DNA of 64,000 nt. It comes from Antilocapra americana (taxonomy: Eukaryota > Chordata > Mammalia > Artiodactyla > Antilocapridae). The notes under the pieces were generated by a model. The model saw only the letters and a list, made by a program, of their open reading frames with translations. It made no database searches and had not been told where the DNA came from. The position numbers and the translations under genes were made by a program. The stretch's first letter is position 1. Each line of letters starts with the position of its first letter. The stretch covers positions 15,996,412 to 16,060,411 of the forward strand of contig ML664183.1 of assembly GCA_007570785.1 (NCBI GenBank), read 5' to 3'. Positions 33,701 through 44,817 of the stretch are shown here, in pieces.

Positions 33701-36700
33701 CATTTCTGTGTAGATAATAGATCATATTTAAAACACATCTAGTGAAAAGTAGGCAAGGTGGTAGAGTAGAAAGACCCTAAGCTCATCTTCCCCACAGGCA
33801 CACTAAAGTTAGAACTATTTACAGAGCAACTATTGATGAGAAAAACTGGAAGACCAATGTTTGGCTTCTAGGAGAGGAAAAGAGGAAAAAAAAAAAAACA
33901 AACCCAAAATCTTAACTGCCTAAAAGTTTACACCATGCCTATCATTTCATTGTCAAATCTTATAAAGTTTGTCCTCTTTTTGCATGACCCTGACCTGGTT
34001 TCTCAACTTAAGTGTAACAGTAATTCTATAACCATTTCCCTCCTCTTTTGCGCTTCTTATATCTTTTATTCTCATTCACTTCCATTTGGTCCCCAGGAGA
34101 ATTTTTCTAAAAAGAGCATTATGCATGTCATTCTTTTGTGTAAATACCTTCCATGATCACCCACCATATATTGAATAAACCCAAGATTCTTAACTTGGCA
34201 TTTGAGTCCACATTTCCAATATTCCTACATTTCCTACAGAATCTATTCATATATTTCAAATATTATTTCTCATACCTTTCACAAATTTAAAGCTAAATAA
34301 AGTCAATTACATGTGATTTCCCATGGCTTGAGCTTCACGCCTTCAATGGTACTCAAGTTCCCCTCTTAGTTTGGAAAGACTTTCTACAAGACATTGTCAG
34401 TTGAAATCTCGTCCTTTAGCCCAAACTCAGAAATGCCATTCAGGAACTCTTCCGTGATTCTAATGACTAGAAACATTTTCTCTGAGTTTGTCTGGCAGTT
34501 TCTTTGATCTATCATTATGATTTTGGTGGAATTTCTATTAGGAATTAGTGAGTTAGTCACATGTGGTAGCTTCTCTATTGGAGTTAAAGCACCATATGAG
34601 TAATATTTCTAAAACTTACAAAACTCACCAATCCATTTCTCTGTTCAACATTCTTCAATGACTTCCCATCACCAACAGAAGAAAACTCTTTAACATGACA
34701 TAGCTGCTTTCTATGAACTGTCCATTATTCTCTTCTTGTTCAAGTCTTCTACCATTCACTCATGTACCCCAATTTTCAGTCATGCTGATTGGCTGAAAAG
34801 TAGCTTTATAGGCATAGCTGTTTCCTGGTGCCATGCTTTTGAAACAGTAGCTCTTGATCATCTTTTTTTTTTTTTTTTTACAGCATTGAATTGAACTGCA
34901 CTACACTATAGGTAGATCAAAACATATTGAAAGTTGAAGCAGAGTTGTGCAAATTGAGAATGTGAAGGTCCTACCATCTCAAAATCTCTCATAACTTTGT
35001 GGGAATGCTGAAATAACTTAACAGGAAGTCTGGTGCTGTTTGCCTGATAATGCAGGACAGGGTTGGACTGAAATCTCTATGGTAAAAGATGCCCATGTAC
35101 TATGTGAGCATTTTTCACACTGTTACTGTAGTTTTGCTGCTACGGTCTTTCTTGGTTGTATAGGTATGGAATTAAATCACCCTGGGCTAATTAGCTCATC
35201 TCTCACCAATCAGAACTCCTGGCTTCTATAAAAGTTCTTTCACTTTCGTATGCTTTCACTGAAATCACTAAACAGTCTAATCACCTTCTGTCTGTCACGG
35301 GAGAAGCCCATATTACTATGTAACAAGAAAATACATCAGCTCACAAGGAACAGTTCTCTCCATTGAGCAAATAATCATTTAGTTAGCTGGCAGCTGGCAG
35401 AAATCATGTGAGGTCTAGGATACTGCCTAGGTTTTGAGGAGTTGACAAACAGAGTTGACAAAGTGTGGGCAAGTGTGTTCTATGGAAATCATGACAGCAA
35501 TAACAATAGCTAGAATTCATTAAAGGCTAACAATATGTAAGAGATTTACATATATGTACTCACTTCATCCTCAGAGTAGCCCTACGAGTAGAGACTACTA
35601 TTATCCTCACTTAATAGATGAATAAAATACTTTCTAGAATTAAGGTCTTGACCAAATTCACCCAGCTACCTAGGATTCAAATTTATGCCATGAGATTCCA
35701 TAAGGTCTGAAATACTACACCATACTGTTCTTGATACACTAGGGGGCACTGGAGAGAAATTTAACCTACTAAATTAAACCCTTGATGCTTTTGAACTGTG
35801 GTGGAGAAGATTCTTGAGAGTCCCTTGGATTGCAAGGAGATCAAATCTAAAGGAAATCAACCCTGAATATTCATTGGAAGTACTGATGCTGAAGCTCCAA
35901 TACTTTGGGCACCTGATGCGAAGAGCTGATTCATTAGAAAAGACACTGATGCTGGGAAAGATTGAGGGCAGAAGTGGATGACAGAGGACGAGACGATTGG
36001 ATGGCATCACAGACTCAAAGGACATGAGTTTGAGAAAACTCCAGAAGATGGTGAAGAACAGGAAGCCTGGCATACTGCAGTCCTTGGAGTCACAAAGAGT
36101 CGGACATGACAGAGCAACTGAAGAACAACAACAAATTAAACCAATCAATCAGCCCATCTATCAAATCAAATTGCTATATCTGTGATTGAGGAATCATGTG
36201 AGAGTTGCTGCTAAGTCGCTTCAGTCGTGTCTGACTCTGTGCGACCCCATAGATGGCAGCCCCCCAGGCGCCCTCCTCCCTGGGATTCTCCAGTCAAAAA
36301 CACTGGGGTGGGGTTGCCATTTCCTTCTCCAATGCATGAAAGTGGAAAGTGAAAGTGAAGTTGTTCAGTCGTGTCCGACTCTTAGCAACCGCACGGACTG
36401 CAGCCTACCAAGCTCCTCCGTCCATGGGGTTTTCCAGGCAAGAGTACTGGAGTGGTTGCCATTGCCTTCTCCGTCATGTGAGAGAGAAGCCTCTAAATCA
36501 AAAATTTAAGACAGTAGAGTAGAATGGCATGAGAGTGAGCATCCTGAACTCAATTGGGAAAACTGTGCATCATCAGTAAGCCTACTTGTGTACCTCAAGC
36601 ACCTATTTTATTCTTTCTAGATGCTCAGTTATGTCAGACTCTGTGTGTACTCAAGGACAATAGCCTGCTGGGCTCCTCTGTCCATGGAATTCTCCAGGCA

Positions 36701-39700
36701 AGAATACTGGTGAGGTTAGCCATTTCCTTCTTCAGAGGATCTTCTGACCCAGGGATCGAACCCGAGTCTCTGGCACTGTACGTGGGTTCTTTACCACTTG
36801 GTAAAACTTTATGTCTCAAGATGTCTTTTCTTGAAATCAGTAGAAATAGAACTAGTTTTAGTTATTACAGACTGAAACCTGGGGAAAAGTTGTCACATAC
36901 CTTGACTACTTTTCTGGAAAGATTTGTTAGTTTTTTCATAGGACTTCGGGTATATTTCAAGGTCGTGACTGGAGCCAATGCAAAAAATATCTTAATCCTT
37001 TTAGCCAGCTCTGTATTAGTAGAGAATGCTATGAAAGCTGAAAGGGAAGAAGATACTAATTCATGGGTTTAGAACAATTCTTACTTAACTCACTTTAAAT
37101 GATAGTAAAAGCAATTATATTAAAAAAGAGAACAAAGACACTCAGAATAAGTACCATTTGGGGGCAAGGATTTTTAGATTTTCAAAGATGAAACTGGCTA
37201 ATTCAGAATAAAGTGAGTTTGCTGTTTCTGAAGGATGCAAATCTACTTACAGAGGATATTACAGAAAGGATTTAATATCTGTTGTCAGGCATGTCTGGGT
37301 AAACTCCAATAGCCATTCTAGCTTGACCCTAGTCTTTGGTATCAGACAAAACTGAGCTGTAATTTTGGTTTCCCATTTGCTAGCTGTGTGAAAACTTGGG
37401 CAACTTACCTCCCCTTTATGAGTTTCAGCTTTCTCTATCTGTAAACATGGCAATTAGAATACTTATAGAATAATTCTTTCAGAGGTTGGATTTATATATA
37501 TGTAGAGTTTCTAATGGCATTATCACCATTAGAAAGGGCTCCTAAGTGCAGCCATTTATAAAATATGGGTGATAAGGCTCTCAAATGCCTGGTGTGAGTG
37601 CTGCGAGCATTGTCAAGGTTTCTAGCCGAAAAGAGAACAGAGAAGAGGATGGGGAGCCATGCGCACTGCCAGTGTGGCCAATCCACATGTAGCCTGCCCA
37701 AGCGCCCACTGGGGGAACTAATCAAAAGTCACATTGATTGTGGCATCCAATCACTGAGATTTGTAATTCTCTGCTTCCTTTTTAGGTTCCCTTACTAGAC
37801 TGTGAGCTCCTCAAGGGAAAGATGTATACCATATTTAGCTTTGATTTCCTGGTATCTAACCCAGTGTCTGGCAAGTGTTTGTTGGGTACACAAATGAATA
37901 AATAAATAATTGACTTTCTTTCAGTCTTATCCATCAATCTCCAAATTTAGTCCTGAGGAGGCAGGAAAATCCCTTAGTCATCCTCACTTTATTTACTCTT
38001 CAGAAGACAGCCTGGCATGATGTTTTTCCAACTCAAAGTCCCCAAGCTAGAGACGGCACAGAGGGAAGAAATCTTGACCCCTTTCACAAATATGAAGAAA
38101 ATCTCCTGACACCCTCAGGTCACATCTGCCCCAAACACACCAATGGTGGTGCCTTGGGAGTGGCCCACGTAGTAGAGTCGCTCTTGTCTGGTTTTCTCTA
38201 TGATAAAATTGATTGTGGCTGGAAGGTCATATTTAGCCATCTCATCCAAACTGCCAAAGGAAACAAAACAAAACAAAACAGCGTTAGAAAAATTCCCTCT
38301 CATTGTTAGGCTTGTAATGCTTAAACATATGCATTGCAGATCTAGATGCTTAGCTTCTGTTAAATATAAGACCTGAATCAATACATGATGTCAGGCATCT
38401 TCTGAGGATCTCGTTTTGATCCAAGAGTAACTTTGTGTTAAGAAACTGAAAACTCTGACTTGCAAAGCCTACAGAGTTGTTGTAGTTGCTTGGTCATTAA
38501 GTCATGTCTTTGCAATCCCTTGGTCTGCAGCATGGGGTCTGCAGCTCCTCGGTTCTCTACTGTCTCCGGGAGTTTGCTCAAATTTCTGTCCTTTGAGTTA
38601 GTGACGCTATGTAACCATCTCATTCTCTGCCACCCCCTTCTCCTTTTGCCTTTGATCTTTCCCAGTATCAGGGGCTTTTTTTTTACCCAATCTACAGAGG
38701 CTTTTCACTTAATTCTATAGCAGATTTACCAAACTCCTTTGAAAAGAGAAATTACCTGGAATGCTTATTTTACAAACAGAGAAAGTGAAGAGACTTGCAG
38801 ACCTCAGCCCAGATAGAGTGAATCAACATTTCCAGGAAAGAGGCCTCAGGTGCTTTCTCTCCTGTGTGTAGTTGGGAAAACACTCATCTGGGAATCATGA
38901 TGCTATTTTCAATGGTGGCATGACACAACTGCACTGGGATGTGGAATTAGGGAATGACAAATGACTTCCAGAAATGAGGCGGGAATGAGGTTAAGGAATA
39001 AGCAGTTTCAGTGACCTTCAAGGCATAGTTCTTAGCTTCACTACAAATGCCAGGTTTGCTTCTGTGACTCAGCTGGCCTAACTTCTAAGGCAGACAGCAC
39101 CCCAGGGACTGCTGTTGGCAGGTTGGCTCCGCGGAGAGATTTAACACCCTCAGTCTATGGAGGACAGAGTTCCTTCACTCAGTGAATAAACAATGGAGTG
39201 TCATTTCTGCTCAAGTGCTTGGCTCATTTTGACTTAACACAAATGTCTGGTGCTCAGGATTTTCAACCAGAACATTGTTTCTGTTCCCATTTCTTGATCA
39301 GTGTCATTATTCCTCTTCATTAAGCGTACTGTGTAAATTTCTGGCCTGCACAGTGACAACGTGATAGTCCTGGAATTTGCATTTTGATTTTATTTCTTTC
39401 TTACATATTTACATACACACAGGCCAAGTGGAGTGTTTAAAACAATTATCAATGCAATAATGAGGGTATTTGTTCAGAGCTTGTGAAGAAAACCTGGGTA
39501 GAGGAAGGTATGTTTATTTCCATCTTGTGGATTCCACAGCGTGCAGTTGGACAAAAAGGGAAAATTCAAAAGAGCATATAAAAGAGCAAAGTACACACTT
39601 TGGTCATTAGTAGTGCTTTTCTTACCTGAAGGCCCAGTATTCCGGTGATTTAGGTGAAAATTTCAAGTGTTTTCTGGACCAGGTATTTCCCCGGCTGTTC

Positions 39701-42700
39701 CCCAGCCACACATCATAACCAACATCTGCCAGAAGGAAAGCCAAGCTGTTGTTGGGCAGGTTGCAAATCCAGTTACGGGCAGATGCAACTAAACCATGTT
39801 GCAAATATACAACAGGCTTTGGAGCTGCAAAACACAGGCAATGAGAATTTTTTTATCTGAACTTCCTTGGTGCCTACAAGAAAATTCTCTTTTCTGATTC
39901 CCTGTAATACAAAAGAAAGGTTAAGAAAGGAAATTTGGCATCACCAGGCAAGTCTAGGTTTTAGGATTTTGAACTACTTCTGAAGCTGGTCAAGTTATTT
40001 ATCTTCTCCATGTCTTGTTTTTCTCTCTGTAAAACTGGGATTATGTCCAATGCACTGAATTATTAAATAGCTGTTAGAGTCAGAGTGCCCTGCTTCAAAG
40101 ATCTCTTCTGCTATGTATCAATCTCTTTGTGCCCTAGTTAACTTATTTTGTAATGGGGGATAATAAAAAATGCTATCTTATGGTGTAGTTATAAGAATTA
40201 AATTAGAATTAAAATATAATTTTGTTCAGCCACAATCATTACCTGCTCTATAATTAGTCACACTAATGACATTTTATTTCTCAAAAAGCATCTGATTACA
40301 AAGCTAATATTTTTCCAATATAATAACAAAGACAATACAAAGGCCATTTGTTGAATATTTCACTGAATGCCAGGTACTATGCTAGTTAATTTGTATTGTC
40401 AGAGAGTGAAATGCAAGGCTTTAAGTGAAACGTACACAAGGTAAAATTGTTCATTTGATGTAAAAATTCTGCTCACAATGTAGAATTGGAACAATTTGAT
40501 TAAAGAAAGAGAAAAGAAAAAGAAGGAAGTGGGAAAGTGGTGCTAAAATTATTGAGAAGAGAAAGAGAAGTGACTAGGATATTTCTGTCTTTTATAAAAG
40601 GTTTATGATGCTGTGTTGGTACCACAAGTCTTTCCCACAGGTCCCCTTTGGGGCTCGACCAGCTTCCTGAGATTGAGTAGGCGAGACTGGACTTTCAGAG
40701 TGCCTCGGCCATCTGGAAGCAAGGACCAGAATCTATATCCATTAATCCACCTTTTGAGAAAAAGACAGAAGGAAGAGGTGTTACTAATTCTGCTAAAATA
40801 CCACCAAAGTGCAGTCACAATCCATAGCTCATCTCTAATTTGGGCCCTCAGGCAGCTTCTCATTGTAGAGACAGCTTTCCTTCCATGCTTTTTGGCAGCT
40901 ACCTGGTAGAACTGGCAAGGTGAAAGTTCCGGCAAGTAAAGTTCTCACGAGTATTTCCAAAGGTAATGGAGCTATTTGAGGGAATGGTCAGTTCTATAAA
41001 ATGAGCAACACTATTCCATCTAGATTGCATAATTAAAAAAAAATCTTCTAAAAAATAACTCTTCTGATATTGGAAAGTTTGTTTATACAAAGCTCCAAAG
41101 AATAAAAGGCGCTAAGAAATGAGAGAAGAAGCAAACAATTCTTGTCAAGTGGATCCTGTCTTCTCTCAGATACTAACTTGTATTGCAGGAAGCTAGAAAT
41201 GGCTCTTTAATTACAATCAAGTATAGAACTAATAGGGTCAGGTTTACTGTAAAAAATAAAATGCAAATAACTTGTGTAGAGAACTAATTTGAAATGAAAT
41301 AAAAACAGTTAGAAAGCTATTGCAGTAGCTTAAAAGATAGCTGATAATGTCAAAGATAATGATAATGTCTAAGCCTTGACTTGAGTGACATTGAAACTGA
41401 GAGTTTTCAGATTAGAGAGACATTTAGAATGCAAAATTAGTAGGTCTTGGTGATTGGCTGGATATAGAAAGCGAGGGGAGAAAAGCATCAAAATGACCTT
41501 AGAGTTCTGGTTTTTAAGCTGGAAAGTGGGTATTCCTAGAATAAGACCACATTTTCTTTTGTTTCCGCGTTTGTTGGGAAAGAGGACAAAATGATGCAGA
41601 AAAGGAAAGACTAAATAGTGTATGCCAAAATGATTTAAAAACTCCAGCACTATACGAATGAAATGGAATAATGGAGGTGATGGTGATGATTTCCTCCACT
41701 ATCAGAAGAGAATAGGCTCTATTTTAGAATCACAGCTTCCTGCTGCTATCAGCACATCCAGGAATCCCTCCTTAGGCATTATTCCTTTCATAATGAAATA
41801 AATCCTACCTGTTTTTGGACATCCTCTTCCATGAGGAATCCTGTAAATTCCGAGGATATAACCATCTTCTGTGACAACGTCATATGTTTCATAAGGATAG
41901 CCCCAGTAGGAAATAATCTGGCTCTAAAAAGGGGAAAGGAACATGTACACCTTCATGATGTAATGCCTAGATTTTTACCCACATGGCAATAATACTTTAA
42001 TAATACTTTAATAATACAACCTACTGTTCATCTATGTTTAGGAACAGAATCGAGTAGGAAAATCAAGATAACTTGAGGAGGGTTTTAAAAGGAAGATGCA
42101 TTGAAGGTGTTTGTAAGATAAGATGGTGATCAGACATGGTAGTTTTCTTGCACTCAGGTTCACTCTAAATGTTTTTTGAAAAATTATATCATTGATAGTT
42201 CCATTCTTAAACTTCTAATACAAATGGGTATGAGTGGGGACATCACGGTGCACAATGTATACAAGAAATGTGTTTTCCATTGGAATGAAGCATATAGTAA
42301 GCATTTGTCACTGGTCTTTTTTTGTTTGTTTTTGTTGTTTGCATAGATCTATTTAATTCCACTTTGTTCTAGTCCCCTTCTGATATGAATTCCTGCATGT
42401 TAAGATATTTTTGTTTATAAGCAGCCCAAACCAAATCTGGCTTACTAAACTTAAAATGTACATGAATGTAGTTCATAAATCAGAGAAACTGCTCTAGAAA
42501 AAACCTCAGGAAGAGCCCAAGGATTCTCTAAAAAGATCATCAATAGGAACTCGTGAATTTTCTCTTCAGGAAACCACCATGAGACGGTAGCTCAAACCAC
42601 CAGCAGAGGGAGCCTTACTGCCCCAAATTGGGTCAGGTCTTTCAGTTCTTTGGTTAGTCAGTTATGCCAACGAACAAAGGTTGGAAACACAGATTTAGTC

Positions 42701-42931
42701 AATTTAGAATTTTTAAAAACTAGACAGGCATACCAATTATATCTAAAACGACACCAGGAAAGCCCCTAAAATTACAATGGCTTAATAATTCTTTATCTTA
42801 ATATTTTCCCTTCATGAACGACTTACAATATTCATGTTAGCTTCAGGATTTGTGGTGCTTCCTTTCTTGTGACAACCATATACAGCTCCAAGAAGAAGCA
42901 TCCAGCATGTTGCTGCTAAAAGCTGCCACAT
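26894..42931 (-). CDS. LIPK: LIPK, lipase family member K, complete nine-exon coding region
   Basis: Secreted-type acid lipase (alpha/beta hydrolase, gastric/lysosomal lipase family) that should hydrolyse acylglycerol esters; human LIPK is expressed in differentiating epidermis. Nine coding exons (105, 115, 199, 110, 137, 147, 72, 72 and 234 nt including stop) join in frame into 396 residues, close to the roughly 399 of human LIPK as I recall it. Residues 1-19 form a hydrophobic signal peptide ending near G19. The nucleophile elbow is GHSQG with S171 (exon 4). The acid is D342 in WSGGQD and the histidine H371 in YNHVDF, both in exon 9. NxS sequons occur at N34 and N326. All introns are GT-AG. 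The first 35 residues and the C-terminal block match LIPK rather than LIPF, LIPN or LIPM. No disabling change was seen. Non-coding 5' exon(s) and promoter were not identified. Introns carry SINEs, two BovB fragments and older repeats. Confidence 0.95.
27128..27480. other. LIPK intron 8, nothing recognised
   Basis: Apart from a short GA-rich patch near 27315-27345, no feature. Confidence 0.5.
27483..27920 (+). repeat. Ancient interspersed repeat with a (GA)n expansion
   Basis: Shows aaattcatatgttgaaacct, gaggtcataaggtttggatt and the ending gttgtttaagccactcagtc of a common mammalian repeat (family not assigned). A purine tract at about 27640-27716 is expanded inside it. Confidence 0.65.
27640..27716 (+). 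repeat. (GA)n microsatellite
   Basis: GAGACAGA-type repeats passing into pure GA units. Confidence 0.95.
27921..29640. other. LIPK intron 8, nothing firmly recognised
   Basis: AT-rich intronic DNA; a short (TG)/(CA) patch at about 29035-29080. No reading frame with recognisable content. Confidence 0.45.
29640..29940 (+). repeat. MIR SINE, degenerate
   Basis: Contains ctaacctctctgagcttctg and gtatctggcatagtgaatgg phrases of MIR. Ends about 50 bp before LIPK exon 8. Confidence 0.55.
29991..30062 (-). CDS. LIPK: LIPK coding exon 8
   Basis: Acceptor ttatag, donor gtacaa; 72 nt, phase 0. Encodes [20 protein letters not shown] then HFHQ, a strongly conserved acid-lipase block. Confidence 0.92.
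30063..30929. other. LIPK intron 7, nothing recognised
   Basis: AT-rich, no supported feature. Confidence 0.5.
30930..31200 (+). repeat. MIR SINE
   Basis: Reads ggtactagcatcaaacagat, tgttgtctcatccgtgcaat, gggttatgaagattaagtaa. Confidence 0.7.
31201..32041. other. LIPK intron 7, nothing recognised
   Basis: Unique-looking AT-rich DNA with a short CA-rich patch near 31801-31822. Confidence 0.5.
32055..32319 (-). mobile_element. BovA2 SINE with 13-bp target duplication
   Basis: Reverse dimeric BovA2 (ctgctgctaagttgcttcag to gtgccattgccttctcc). An exact direct repeat aaagatctttcta lies at 32042-32054 and 32320-32332, with the overlap at the second edge approximate by one base. It sits about 310 bp from LIPK exon 7. 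Confidence 0.93.
32639..32710 (-). CDS. LIPK: LIPK coding exon 7
   Basis: Acceptor tttgcag, donor gtatgt; 72 nt, phase 0. Encodes [20 protein letters not shown] then HWAQ. The family usually reads YLSHNPAGTSVQN here. This copy has FAQSSEG in place of LSHNPAG, a local divergence without loss of frame. Confidence 0.92.
33205..33351 (-). CDS. LIPK: LIPK coding exon 6 (cap/lid region)
   Basis: Acceptor cttgcag, donor gtacgt; 147 nt, phase 0 at both ends. Encodes [20 protein letters not shown], then [17 protein letters not shown] and [11 protein letters not shown]. In acid lipases this segment forms the cap over the active site, and its two cysteines are the conserved family pair. Confidence 0.94.
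33745..33900 (+). mobile_element. L1 5'-UTR fragment with A-run
   Basis: Reads ggtggtagagtagaaagacc and gaactatttacagagcaact, like the piece at 25785, and is followed by an A-rich run. Confidence 0.6.
33940..34725 (+). repeat. L2 LINE remnants
   Basis: Phrases such as taccttccatgatcacccac, tcaggaactcttccgtgatt and caatgacttcccatcaccaa follow the L2 3' region. Confidence 0.55.
34726..35489. other. LIPK intron 5, nothing recognised
   Basis: A T-run near 34864-34879; no other feature. Confidence 0.45.
35490..35730 (+). repeat. MIR SINE
   Basis: Reads caataacaatagctagaatt, actcacttcatcctcagagt, tattatcctcacttaataga. Confidence 0.8.
35781..36132 (+). mobile_element. BovB LINE 3' fragment with 10-bp target duplication
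   Basis: Forward BovB from the RT C-terminal end (gatgcttttgaactgtggtg) to ctgaagaacaacaac. An exact direct repeat aaattaaacc flanks it at 35771-35780 and 36133-36142. Confidence 0.93.
36205..36473 (-). mobile_element. BovA2 SINE with 11-bp target duplication
   Basis: Reverse dimer from ttgctgctaagtcgcttcag to ccattgccttctccg. An exact repeat tcatgtgagag lies at 36194-36204 and 36474-36484. Confidence 0.93.
36613..36801 (-). mobile_element. Bov-tA SINE beside LIPK exon 5
   Basis: Reverse copy from gatgctcagttatgtcagac to gttctttaccacttgg, about 100 bp from the exon 5 donor. Confidence 0.85.
36901..37037 (-). CDS. LIPK: LIPK coding exon 5
   Basis: Acceptor ctttcag, donor gtatgtg; 137 nt. 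Encodes [19 protein letters not shown] followed by [17 protein letters not shown], part of the core and start of the cap domain. It ends in phase 0 with VVK. A Bov-tA SINE lies about 100 bp downstream in the intron. Confidence 0.94.
37320..37520 (+). repeat. MIR SINE
   Basis: Reads ttgctagctgtgtgaaaact then tgggcaacttacctcccctt and ttctctatctgtaaacatgg. Confidence 0.8.
37785..37905 (+). repeat. L2 LINE 3' end
   Basis: Reads gactgtgagctcctcaaggg, cccagtgtctggcaagtgtt and ends gaataaataaataa. Confidence 0.75.
38141..38250 (-). CDS. LIPK: LIPK coding exon 4 (catalytic serine)
   Basis: Acceptor ttggcag, donor gtgtgt; 110 nt. Encodes the [15 protein letters not shown] block and the nucleophile elbow VGHSQGTTI with S171. 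Length and phase are identical to LIPN exon 4. Confidence 0.95.
38477..38691 (-). mobile_element. BovB LINE 3' fragment with 8-bp target duplication
   Basis: Reverse, diverged BovB 3' end (gttgcttggtcattaagtca to tttcccagtatcaggggc). Repeat ctacagag at 38469-38476 and 38692-38699. It lies in LIPK intron 3. Confidence 0.8.
38700..39625. other. LIPK intron 3, nothing recognised
   Basis: Unique-looking intronic DNA; no supported feature. Confidence 0.45.
39626..39824 (-). CDS. LIPK: LIPK coding exon 3
   Basis: Acceptor tttgcag, donor gtaag. The 199-nt length equals exon 3 of LIPN in this window. It encodes the family signatures [13 protein letters not shown], then [16 protein letters not shown], and ends WAF with a split serine codon. 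The QHG motif contributes to the oxyanion-hole region in this family. Confidence 0.95.
39960..40390 (+). repeat. MIR-like patches
   Basis: Two degenerate MIR-like segments: around 39970-40060 (ttatcttctccatgtcttgt) and around 40345-40390 (ccaggtactatgctagttaa). Confidence 0.4.
40603..40935 (-). other. 110-codon open frame in LIPK intron 2, origin unknown
   Basis: Open on the minus strand (start [20 protein letters not shown]) and nearly coextensive with a 98-codon frame on the plus strand. GC content is higher than the flanks. I recognise no domain, and no flanking A-tail, target duplication or paired splice sites were seen. It may be a fragment of a processed pseudogene, an old repeat or chance. 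Confidence 0.25.
40936..41808. other. LIPK intron 2, nothing recognised
   Basis: No supported feature. Confidence 0.5.
41809..41923 (-). CDS. LIPK: LIPK coding exon 2
   Basis: Acceptor tttttag, donor gtaggat. Encodes [20 protein letters not shown], then [18 protein letters not shown], the N-terminal strand region conserved throughout acid lipases. 115 nt, ends in phase 1. It keeps the conserved EDGYIL motif that is altered in the neighbouring LIPN. Confidence 0.93.
41924..42826. other. LIPK intron 1, nothing firmly recognised
   Basis: A short repeat of taatactt at about 41990-42017 (three times). No other feature. Confidence 0.5.
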
Positions 42932-42942
42932 TTGGAATATAC
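42827..42942 (-). CDS. LIPK: LIPK coding exon 1 (signal peptide)
   Basis: Acceptor ...ttttacag precedes an 11-nt leader, then ATG at 42931-42929. It codes 35 residues starting [15 protein letters not shown], a typical signal peptide, and ends ...NPEANMNI before donor gtaagt (phase 0). The acceptor in front of the leader implies at least one non-coding exon further upstream (to the right). Confidence 0.93.
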
Positions 42943-43384
42943 CTGTAAAAGAAAATATTAATATATTTGTCATCAAAGAGCATTCTAAAAGTGAAACTCT
43001 GTGAACTTTGTCTATAAGACTACTGTTGAAGGGAATGGAAAGGTCTCCTAGGTGGTGTCTTAACAAATGCTATATTTAATCATTCAAGATTCATCCCATG
43101 AAAAACCTGAACTGGTGACTTTTTAGTAAGAAAAGAATGAAAGAAGAAAGGAAGGAAAGAAGAAAAAAATAAAACCAATATCAATTAAATCTACAATAGA
43201 TAATTGAACAAAAGAAAGAAATATATATACATAACTTACAGAAAAATCTAAGGACAAATACATGAATCAAAGCACATTTTATATCTCTAGTTATTAGATA
43301 AATTAATACTCTTCTTCTGAAGGTGGAAGTGAGCATTGGCACAACCTTAATGGAAAGAGATGTATTAGCACATATTGGGAATTT

Positions 43385-43540
43385 TTTTTTCCTTTATTTT
43401 TTAAAAATTTTATTTGTTTATTTTTTTCTTTACATTATCGTGTTGGTTTTGCCATACATTGACATGAATCCGCCATGGGTATACATGTGTTCCTCTTCCA
43501 GAACACCACTCCCACTTCCCTCCTGATCCCAAATATTTAT
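43385..43540 (-). mobile_element. L1 3' end fragment
   Basis: Reverse bovine L1 3' end (tatcgtgttggttttgccat, gacatgaatccgccatgggt) with a T-rich start (poly(A) on the other strand). Confidence 0.85.
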
Positions 43541-43552
43541 ACACCTTACTCT

Positions 43553-43820
43553 CAGAGAAGCAATGGCACCCTACTCTAGTACTATTGCCTGGAAAATCCC
43601 CTGGATGGAGGAGCCTGGTAGGTTGCAGTCCACGGGGTCCCTAAGAGTTGGCCATGACTGAGAGACTTCATTTTCACTTTTCACTTTCATGCATTGGAGA
43701 AGGAAATGGCAACCCACTCCAGTGTTCTTACTTGGAGAATCCCAGGGACAGGGGAGCCTGGTGGGCTGCCGTCTATGGGGTCACACAGAGTTGGACACGG
43801 CTGAAGCAACTTAGCAGCAT
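43553..43820 (+). mobile_element. BovA2 SINE (dimer)
   Basis: agaagcaatggcaccctact to gctgaagcaacttagcagc, with the internal cactttcatgcattggagaa linker. Confidence 0.9.
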
Positions 43821-44512
43821 ATGCCTTATTCTATAATTCTAATTCCAAGAGTTTATCCAAAAGAAAAAAATATGCAAGCATCATCTGTAAAGCTTACCTT
43901 ATTGTTTATCTTAATTTGCTAAAATAAGAGAGTGATAAAATAAATTATGGGGGAGGAAGAATGAAATTATTCAGCAGCCAAATATTATCTTTTTGCATGA
44001 TATGTGAATTCCTATTATACAATATTAAGGGTAAAATAATGCAATTTGTGCATACATTTTGATCTTAGTGATATAACAAACTATAAAGAGAGAGAAAGGA
44101 CTAAGCATCAAATTTTAATTATGGTTATATCTAAACAGTTAATTTTTTCTCATTTTTAAAGGACTCTCCATTTCTAAATTTTCTATATCCAGTATTACCT
44201 TATCATAAGAAAGAAGCTATTTTTCAAATAGAAAATTGTGAAAATTATGAGATAAAAAGATAATGTATATTCCTCATTTGGCTTTTAAACTACTTAAGTT
44301 GAAAAAACAAATAATGACTGCAAAAGTAACAGAGGCTTTTCAGGCTATCTCCCATTAACTACTATAGGAAATGAAAATCTCAATGATGATGACAAGTCTC
44401 ACTCTGTATGAAATGGAAGGATTTTTCAGACTATACCTTCACTATTCTGTTACAGAGAATTCCATGAACTCCTTTCTTGGATTTGTCAAAGTCATAATCT
44501 CTGTCGACTATG
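43821..44512. other. AT-rich upstream DNA, nothing recognised
   Basis: Upstream of LIPK coding exon 1. No clear promoter. One donor-like AATAAG/gtaagc stands on the minus strand near 43899 with nothing to support an exon. Confidence 0.4.
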
Positions 44513-44761
44513 TCAGTTCAGTTCAGTTCAGTCACTCAGTTGTGTCCAACTCTTTGCGACCCCATGGACTGCAGCACACCAGGCCTTCGTGTCCATCACC
44601 AACTCCTGGAAGCTACTCAAACTCATGTCCATTGAGTCGGTGTTGCCATCCAGCCATCGCATCCTCTTTCATCCCCTTCTCCAGTCTTCCATCTTTCCCA
44701 GCATCAGGGTCTTTTCAAATGGTCAGTTCTTTGCATCAGGTGGACAAAGTATTGGAGTTTT
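44513..44761 (-). mobile_element. BovB LINE 3' fragment
   Basis: Reverse BovB 3' end from tcagttcagttcagttcagt to ggtggacaaagtattggag. Confidence 0.9.
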
Positions 44762-44817
44762 TAATGTATACTATAATTAACATGATTAATAATATATGGA
44801 TTATGTATGTAGTACAT

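Noticed and set aside
40603..40935. Additional acid-lipase exon
   Set aside because: Its translation lacks any lipase block, and LIPK exons 2 and 3 on either side already join in frame without it.
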